DNA from: Veillonellaceae bacterium
GTDB lineage: Bacteria > Bacillota > Negativicutes > Veillonellales > Veillonellaceae
Length of the DNA stretch: 64,000 nt
Assembly: GCA_900766245.1 (NCBI GenBank)
Contig: CAAFUR010000021.1
Location: 124,001-188,000 of the forward strand
Direction: 5' to 3'
The first letter of the stretch is position 1. The number at the start of each line of letters is the position of its first letter. Below, piece by piece: positions 59,562 through 64,000 of the stretch. Made by a program: the position numbers and the translations under genes. The notes beneath the pieces are model-generated. The model saw only the letters and a list, made by a program, of their open reading frames with translations. It searched no databases and was not told where the DNA came from.

Positions 59562-60089
59562 AGGGATAGCCTCCTTTTACAATATAGTTTATACTTATTA
59601 ACTTGCTCATTGAGAACTCCTGTACATCTAGTACCTGTCCTCTGTTATTATAATAAAGTATATGGTTGTGGTAGAGTCAACAAATAAAAAGAATTATTTT
59701 TAAAATTTTTCATATCTATCATCAACCATTGATAGCATAAGGTTTATAGAACTTAAAAGGTTCTGGACTAGACTTTTTTATGAGAATTAATTTAATAATA
59801 GATAAAAATATATGAATGAAACTCAATGTATTAAAAAGCCCATAGTTATGCTATAGTATAGGTGTAGTTAAAACTATATACCTATAGTTTAGTTTTGGCA
59901 AAATACTTATGTATTACAGGAAATGAAATAAAAGAAGTATTATAAAGATTACAGATAATACAGAGATTGCAAATATTGTAAATGTATTATAAGCAATACA
60001 AGTATTAAGAGGATTAAAGGCGTTACATGTATTAAATCTATTAGAAGACCTAAATGCCTGTTGGAAATACAGTAGAAAGGATAGTATCT
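59562..60089. other. Gene-free A/T-rich stretch upstream of the MerR gene
   Basis: Contains a perfect dyad AAACTATA-TACC-TATAGTTT at 59871-59890, possibly the operator of the MerR-type regulator, with TATAGTATAGG nearby upstream. From 59930 there are many GTATTA-like low-complexity words. Nothing else recognised. Confidence 0.6.
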
Positions 60090-60911
60090 ATGCGAAATAT
60101 TTATATGACGATTGGAGATGTGTCGAAAATTTATGGCATATCAAAACAAACGATCTTATACTATGAAAAATTAGGATTATTTTTGCCAGCAAAAATTGAA
60201 GATAATGGATACCGCTATTACACATTAGAAGAGTGCTATCGATTAGAGATTATTTTGACCCTAAAAAAACTAAATCTATCCTTGAAAGATATTCAAGATT
60301 ATGTGGAACATCGAGGTTCACATATGTTGAAAACTTTATTAGAAGATGCACGCTATGGCTTTGATCGAGAGATTAATGATTTATATACAAATAAAATGAA
60401 TTTAGAGAGAACCTTATTTAACTTAGAACGATATTTAAAAATACCTAAAAATCGATTGTTCTTTGGTATGAAAGAAGAATCTTTCTATGCACTAACTCCT
60501 TATGATGCAACAGAAAAAGGAAAGAAAAAGTTATTTACTTTATTAGAACATCAAGCTAGGCTTATAGAGGAAGTGCCTTTTAAAGCTATTCAAATTGGTA
60601 TGGCTATCGATGGAGAAGACTATGAACAGGGAGATATCATCAAGTACAGCCATTATTGTACAGATGTAGGGTTTGATTATGAAGGAGACATGGAGATTGT
60701 TACTCGTCCTAGAGGGATGTATCTAGAAATGTTTTATACGGGTCTTTATGAAGAACAGGCTCAGTGGATGTACGATAAAGTAAGTAGTTATTTATCTTAT
60801 GAGGGATTACAAATTGCAGGTTCCGTATATATAGAACCAGTACGGAATTATTGGACAGAGACAAAACGTGAAGACTATTTATCTAAAATTACAGTACCTG
60901 TTGAGGAATAG
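60090..60911 (+). CDS. MerR-family transcriptional regulator with effector-binding domain
   Basis: A 273-residue protein. The N-terminal winged helix reads TIGDVSKIYGISKQTILYYE and KLGLFLPAKIEDNGYRYYT, then a dimerisation coiled coil (80-120). The C-terminal about 150 residues resemble a GyrI/BmrR-type effector domain (PFKAIQIGMAIDGEDYEQGD..GMYLEMFYTG). It responds to a drug-like ligand in relatives. I start at ATG 60090, after GAAAGG. The preceding dyad fits autoregulation; no efflux pump gene is adjacent. Confidence 0.88.
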   Translation: MRNIYMTIGDVSKIYGISKQTILYYEKLGLFLPAKIEDNGYRYYTLEECYRLEIILTLKKLNLSLKDIQDYVEHRGSHMLKTLLEDARYGFDREINDLYTNKMNLERTLFNLERYLKIPKNRLFFGMKEESFYALTPYDATEKGKKKLFTLLEHQARLIEEVPFKAIQIGMAIDGEDYEQGDIIKYSHYCTDVGFDYEGDMEIVTRPRGMYLEMFYTGLYEEQAQWMYDKVSSYLSYEGLQIAGSVYIEPVRNYWTETKREDYLSKITVPVEE

Positions 60912-61043
60912 GTGAAACATGTATGCTGGAAAATTGGAAATAAAATATAAAAAATGAGTTACCATAAGACGCGATGCAATACAAAATATAAGATGTTGTG
61001 GTATAGATTATTTTGTGTGTAAAGGCAATTCACTTTACAACTA

Positions 61044-61072
61044 TTGACAAGTTAGGTAAATATTGGTAATAT
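61044..61072 (+). promoter_or_regulatory. Promoter of the ylxM-ffh operon
   Basis: TTGACA (61044-61049), 17 bases, TAATAT (61067-61072) with extended TGG before it. A second TTGACA at 61094 lacks a clear -10. Confidence 0.75.
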
Positions 61073-61132
61073 AGGGTGTAAATATTTTTTGCTTGACAGA
61101 TAGTACTTTCAAAACGCTTAGAAGGAGGGACC

Positions 61133-61456
61133 ATGGAAGAACGAATGACAATTAGTTTGTTGTTAGATTTTTATGGATCCTTGCTGACGGAGCGACAACG
61201 AGAGTGTTATGCCTTACATCATGAAGATGATATGTCACTAGGTGAAATTGCAGAAGAAATGCATATCTCTAGGCAAGCTGTTCATGATAATATTGAACGA
61301 GCAAAGGCTAGTATGGAGGGGTATGAACAAAAGTTACACCTCATTGAACAATATTTACTACGGCGAAAGATTGTGAAACAGATTAGAGAAGAGCTAGTAT
61401 CTACTGCCATTACATCTGAATCGATTCAATCATTATTAACACAATTGGAGGGCTAG
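61133..61456 (+). CDS. ylxM: YlxM-like sigma factor-like protein (SRP-linked)
   Basis: A 107-residue helix-turn-helix protein of the YlxM/p13 family: LTERQRECYALHHEDDMSLGEIA, then EEMHISRQAVHDNIERAKA. It precedes ffh in most Firmicutes and supports SRP function; its HTH resembles sigma-70 region 4. AAGGAGGG precedes ATG, and it ends one base before ffh. Confidence 0.93.
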   Translation: MEERMTISLLLDFYGSLLTERQRECYALHHEDDMSLGEIAEEMHISRQAVHDNIERAKASMEGYEQKLHLIEQYLLRRKIVKQIREELVSTAITSESIQSLLTQLEG

Positions 61457-61457
61457 T

Positions 61458-62807
61458 ATGGCTTTTGAAAATTTAACACATAAATTACAAGAAGCCTTTG
61501 CATCCTTAAAAGGAAAAGGTAAAATTTCTGAAGAAGATGTTAACCTAGCGTTACGACAAGTTCGGTTTGCTTTGTTAGAAGCTGACGTAAACTTTGGAGT
61601 AGCGAAAGATTTCATTGCCCGTATCAAGGATAAAGCCTTGGGTGAGGAAGTGTTTGGTTCTTTGAACCCAGCGCAAACGGTCATTAAAATTGTGAATGAC
61701 GAATTAACCGAGTTATTAGGTGGCACTGAAAGTCGTATTATGATTTCTCCGAAACCTCCCACAATCATTATGTTGGTAGGTTTACAAGGGGCAGGTAAAA
61801 CGACTACGGCTGGTAAGTTGTCTGTACATCTTCGTAAACAAGGTAAGAATCCAATGCTAGTAGCAGCCGATGTGTATCGTCCAGCAGCGATTAAGCAATT
61901 GCAAGTAGTGGGGGCTCAAATCGATATTCCTGTATTTGCAAATGAAACGCCAGGTGCGAATCCTGTGGAGATTGCTAAAGCGGGTATTGAAGAGGCAAAA
62001 CGCTTATTCAAAGACATTGTTATCATCGATACAGCAGGTCGCTTAGCCATCGATGAAACCTTGATGGATGAACTAGCTAATATCAAGGGTGAAGTAAAAC
62101 CGCATGAAATCTTGCTAGTGGTAGATGCCATGATTGGGCAAGATGCAGTAGGCACAGCCGAAGCATTTAATAATTACCTAGGCCTTGATGGCGTCATTCT
62201 AACGAAAATGGATGGCGATGCCCGTGGTGGTGCAGCACTTTCCATTAAAGCTGTCACAGGTACGCCAATTAAGTTTACCGGTACTAGCGAAAAAATGGAT
62301 GGTTTAGAAGTATTCCATCCAGATCGTATGGCATCTCGTATTCTTGATTTAGGCGATTTCAAAACATTGATTGAAAATGTGCAAAGTTCTATCGATGAAG
62401 AAGAAGCGAAAAAAATGGCTGAGAAAATGGCCAAAAATAGCTTTACCTTAGATGATTTCTTAGCACAAATGAACCAAATACGCAAATTGGGACCTTTGCA
62501 AAATATCTTAGGCATGTTACCAGGTATGGGAAAATTGAAAGACCAATTAGCAGGCTTTGATTTAGATAATAAAGAAGTACGTCAAATTGAAGCTATCATC
62601 AAATCTATGACGATGGCAGAACGTACGAATCCTAATATATTGAATGGATCTCGGCGCAAACGTATTGCGGCAGGATCTGGCACTACAGTGCAGCGAGTAA
62701 ATCAACTGATTAAACAGTTCGAGGATGCTCGCAAGTTTATGAAGCAAATGCAGTCTATGAGCAAAGGTAAGAAGGGCATGTTCCCTAAATTACCGTTCAT
62801 GGGATAA
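61458..62807 (+). CDS. ffh: Signal recognition particle protein Ffh
   Basis: A 449-residue GTPase: N domain, G domain with GLQGAGKTTTAGKL, DTAGRLAIDE, and TKMDGDARGGAALS, then a Met-rich M domain (LGMLPGMGKLKDQ, MTMAERTNPNILNGSRRKRIAAGSG) that binds SRP RNA and signal peptides. Confidence 0.98.
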   Translation: MAFENLTHKLQEAFASLKGKGKISEEDVNLALRQVRFALLEADVNFGVAKDFIARIKDKALGEEVFGSLNPAQTVIKIVNDELTELLGGTESRIMISPKPPTIIMLVGLQGAGKTTTAGKLSVHLRKQGKNPMLVAADVYRPAAIKQLQVVGAQIDIPVFANETPGANPVEIAKAGIEEAKRLFKDIVIIDTAGRLAIDETLMDELANIKGEVKPHEILLVVDAMIGQDAVGTAEAFNNYLGLDGVILTKMDGDARGGAALSIKAVTGTPIKFTGTSEKMDGLEVFHPDRMASRILDLGDFKTLIENVQSSIDEEEAKKMAEKMAKNSFTLDDFLAQMNQIRKLGPLQNILGMLPGMGKLKDQLAGFDLDNKEVRQIEAIIKSMTMAERTNPNILNGSRRKRIAAGSGTTVQRVNQLIKQFEDARKFMKQMQSMSKGKKGMFPKLPFMG

Positions 62808-62834
62808 TATTCTATTTAAGGAGGTGAAAGAAGA

Positions 62835-63098
62835 ATGTTAAAAATCCGTTTAACTCGTTTAGGTGCTAAAAAAGCTCCTTTCTATCGTATCGTTGTTGCT
62901 GACTCCCGCGCTCCACGCGAAGGCCGTCCAGTTGATACAGTAGGTCAATACGATGCTACTAAAAACCCAGCAATCGTTAATATTGACGAAGAGAAAGCAT
63001 TAGAATGGTTGGGTAAAGGTGCACAACCTACTGATACTGTTCGCTCCTTGTTCAAAAAACATGGTGTTATGCAAAAATTTGCTGACGCTAAAAAATAA
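62835..63098 (+). CDS. rpsP: Small ribosomal subunit protein bS16
   Basis: An 87-residue protein with KIRLTRLGAKKAPFYRIVVADSR (part) and PRDGRPVDTVGQYD-like text. GGAGGTGA precedes ATG. The ffh-rpsP-khpA-ylqD-rimM order is normal. Confidence 0.98.
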   Translation: MLKIRLTRLGAKKAPFYRIVVADSRAPREGRPVDTVGQYDATKNPAIVNIDEEKALEWLGKGAQPTDTVRSLFKKHGVMQKFADAKK

Positions 63099-63119
63099 TT
63101 AATAGAGAGGCGTACTGTG

Positions 63120-63347
63120 ATGCAAGAATTAATTACATTAATTGTTCAATCATTAGTTAAGCAACCTGAAGCCGTTTCTGTTACTATGGAAGTTCGCGAT
63201 CAAGTGGAAGTCTATGAAATCCGTGTCGCTCCTGATGATATGGGTAAAGTAATCGGAAAGCAAGGTAAGATTGCGAAAGCGATTCGCGCTGTGGCTAAAG
63301 CAGCGGCTATTAAAGAGAACAAGAAGATATCCGTTGATATTGTCTAA
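63120..63347 (+). CDS. khpA: KH-domain RNA-binding protein KhpA
   Basis: A 75-residue protein with one KH domain and the GxxG loop in VIGKQGKIAKAIRAVAKAAA. It partners KhpB in RNA binding and cell-size control in other Firmicutes. A GTG at 63117 is an alternative start three bases earlier; GAGAGG at 63105-63110 leaves 9 bases to the ATG. Confidence 0.93.
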   Translation: MQELITLIVQSLVKQPEAVSVTMEVRDQVEVYEIRVAPDDMGKVIGKQGKIAKAIRAVAKAAAIKENKKISVDIV

Positions 63348-63359
63348 AAGGGTGGTAAC

Positions 63360-63767
63360 ATGGAAGAAATGACATTACGCGTACCCGTGGCAATTAAGTC
63401 TAAGGTTACGGACACTTTAAAAAACAAAATCATTGCTGATTTACAACAACAAATGGATATGGTGGATCAAGATTTACAACAAATCGAATTCCAAGCAAAA
63501 CGTTTGTTAAGTGAACAAGCAAAAATTGATGCACAAGGTTTAATCCAATTGCGTCAACAAATCGAGGAAGACAAGCAACAACGCGTAGCTTTTAAAGCTC
63601 AAGTAGCAGAGCGTTTGAAAGAAGCGGAGAAGCTTGAAATTGGTTCTGAAATTGCCCAAGGCCAAATGGAGCAAACGATTACTGTGAAAATCGGTGATAA
63701 TTTAGATGCTCTTATGGGGTCTGAAATTTTGCTAGAAGATGGCAAAGTGGTAGCATTCCGTAAATAA
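63360..63767 (+). CDS. ylqD: YlqD family coiled-coil protein
   Basis: A 135-residue protein, mostly coiled coil (KIIADLQQQMDMVDQDLQQI and on to about residue 95), with a C-terminal globular end IGDNLDALMGSEILLEDGKVV. YlqD is conserved between khpA and rimM in Firmicutes; function unknown. The start is preceded by AAGGGTGG, and the stop overlaps the rimM ATG. Confidence 0.9.
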   Translation: MEEMTLRVPVAIKSKVTDTLKNKIIADLQQQMDMVDQDLQQIEFQAKRLLSEQAKIDAQGLIQLRQQIEEDKQQRVAFKAQVAERLKEAEKLEIGSEIAQGQMEQTITVKIGDNLDALMGSEILLEDGKVVAFRK

Positions 63768-64000
63768 TGGATATACAAGAACTGATTACTATCGGTGTGA
63801 TCGTCGCTCCGCACGGTGTGCGGGGCGATGTTCGTATATTGCCGAGAACAGACTTTCCAGAACGGTTTATGAAAATGGATGTGTGCTACATTAATGGTCA
63901 ACCATACCATATTACATCTGCAAAGTTTCATAAACAGTTTATCTTGGCTACTTTTAAAGAGTTACCTGATCGCACAGCTGTAGAGCGTTTAGGTAAGCAA
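63767..64000 (+). CDS. rimM: Ribosome maturation factor RimM (3' end outside window)
   Basis: The first 78 codons are visible: ELITIGVIVAPHGVRGDVRI, then LPRTDFPERF. The RimM N-terminal domain signature IGxIxxxHGxxGxxRV is present. It assists 16S/S19 assembly. ATG overlaps the ylqD stop (TAATG). The rest lies beyond the window. Confidence 0.93.
   Translation, partial: MDIQELITIGVIVAPHGVRGDVRILPRTDFPERFMKMDVCYINGQPYHITSAKFHKQFILATFKELPDRTAVERLGKQ

Overview
The window looks like chromosome from a Negativicute, most likely Veillonella. It has low-to-moderate G+C, strong AGGAGG ribosome binding sites and TTGACA/TATAAT promoters, and a gene set typical of a strict anaerobe: a monofunctional CO dehydrogenase, HydE, formate-THF ligase with cyclodeaminase, an energy-coupled thiamine transporter, and ylxM-ffh-rpsP-khpA-ylqD-rimM. 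The genus assignment is inference from gene content, not a database match.

Layout. 1-3339: coiled-coil protein (5' truncated), DUF1232 protein, thioesterase, glutamate racemase, a membrane-anchored unknown and a CofE-like protein. 3340-7354: a TPP-riboswitch-controlled thiS-thiF-thiG-thiH-thiE-like operon. 7355-7590: about 98-bp tandem palindromic repeats. 7634-11034: glycosyltransferase, NlpC/P60 hydrolase, metal ABC transporter. 11162-18092: alaS, ireB-ruvX-DUF1292, then mltG-trmR-trhP (cell wall and tRNA U34 modification). 18167-20257: a large unknown protein. 20571-20912: tRNA-Pro, tRNA-Gly and tRNA-Arg.

20913-25800 is an accessory region behind tRNA-Arg. It holds a tandem 12-mer, an AbiJ-like HEPN protein, the tail of a decayed tyrosine integrase, a frameshifted membrane protein, one or two candidate small RNAs, pnuC, a three-tier palindrome, a candidate par/Fst-like type I toxin-antitoxin locus with a 25-residue hydrophobic peptide, and a Fic protein. 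cooS with a His-rich tail follows, bounded by a second partial copy of the fic 3' end.

28455-33039: methyltransferase, stand-alone DnaA-like ATPase, siroheme sulfite/nitrite reductase, secreted PepSY-like protein, enoyl-CoA hydratase. 33252-37460: guaC (minus), thiT, mobA-mobB fusion and moeA. 37655-41048: two paralogous dicarboxylate/amino-acid:cation symporters with matching leader elements, separated by a hairpin-rich gap. 41298-47960: fhs, fchA, a SARP-type regulator and a YuiF-like transporter, together suggesting use of histidine or formiminoglutamate. 48383-52080: tRNA-Lys, rpmG-secE-nusG and rplK-rplA-rplJ-rplL with L1-like and L10 leaders; rpoB does not follow rplL. 52194-59561: zinc-ribbon membrane protein, yaaA, hydE, carbonic anhydrase, tRNA-Ser, small Cys-containing proteins, yigZ and copA. 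60090-64000: MerR-type regulator and the ylxM-ffh-rpsP-khpA-ylqD-rimM cluster, cut by the window end.

The main candidate for an undescribed system is the type I toxin-antitoxin-like locus at about 24210-24490. Two short repeats shared by the 5' ends of two convergent predicted transcripts flank a tiny hydrophobic ORF and a bidirectional terminator, the architecture of enterococcal par.
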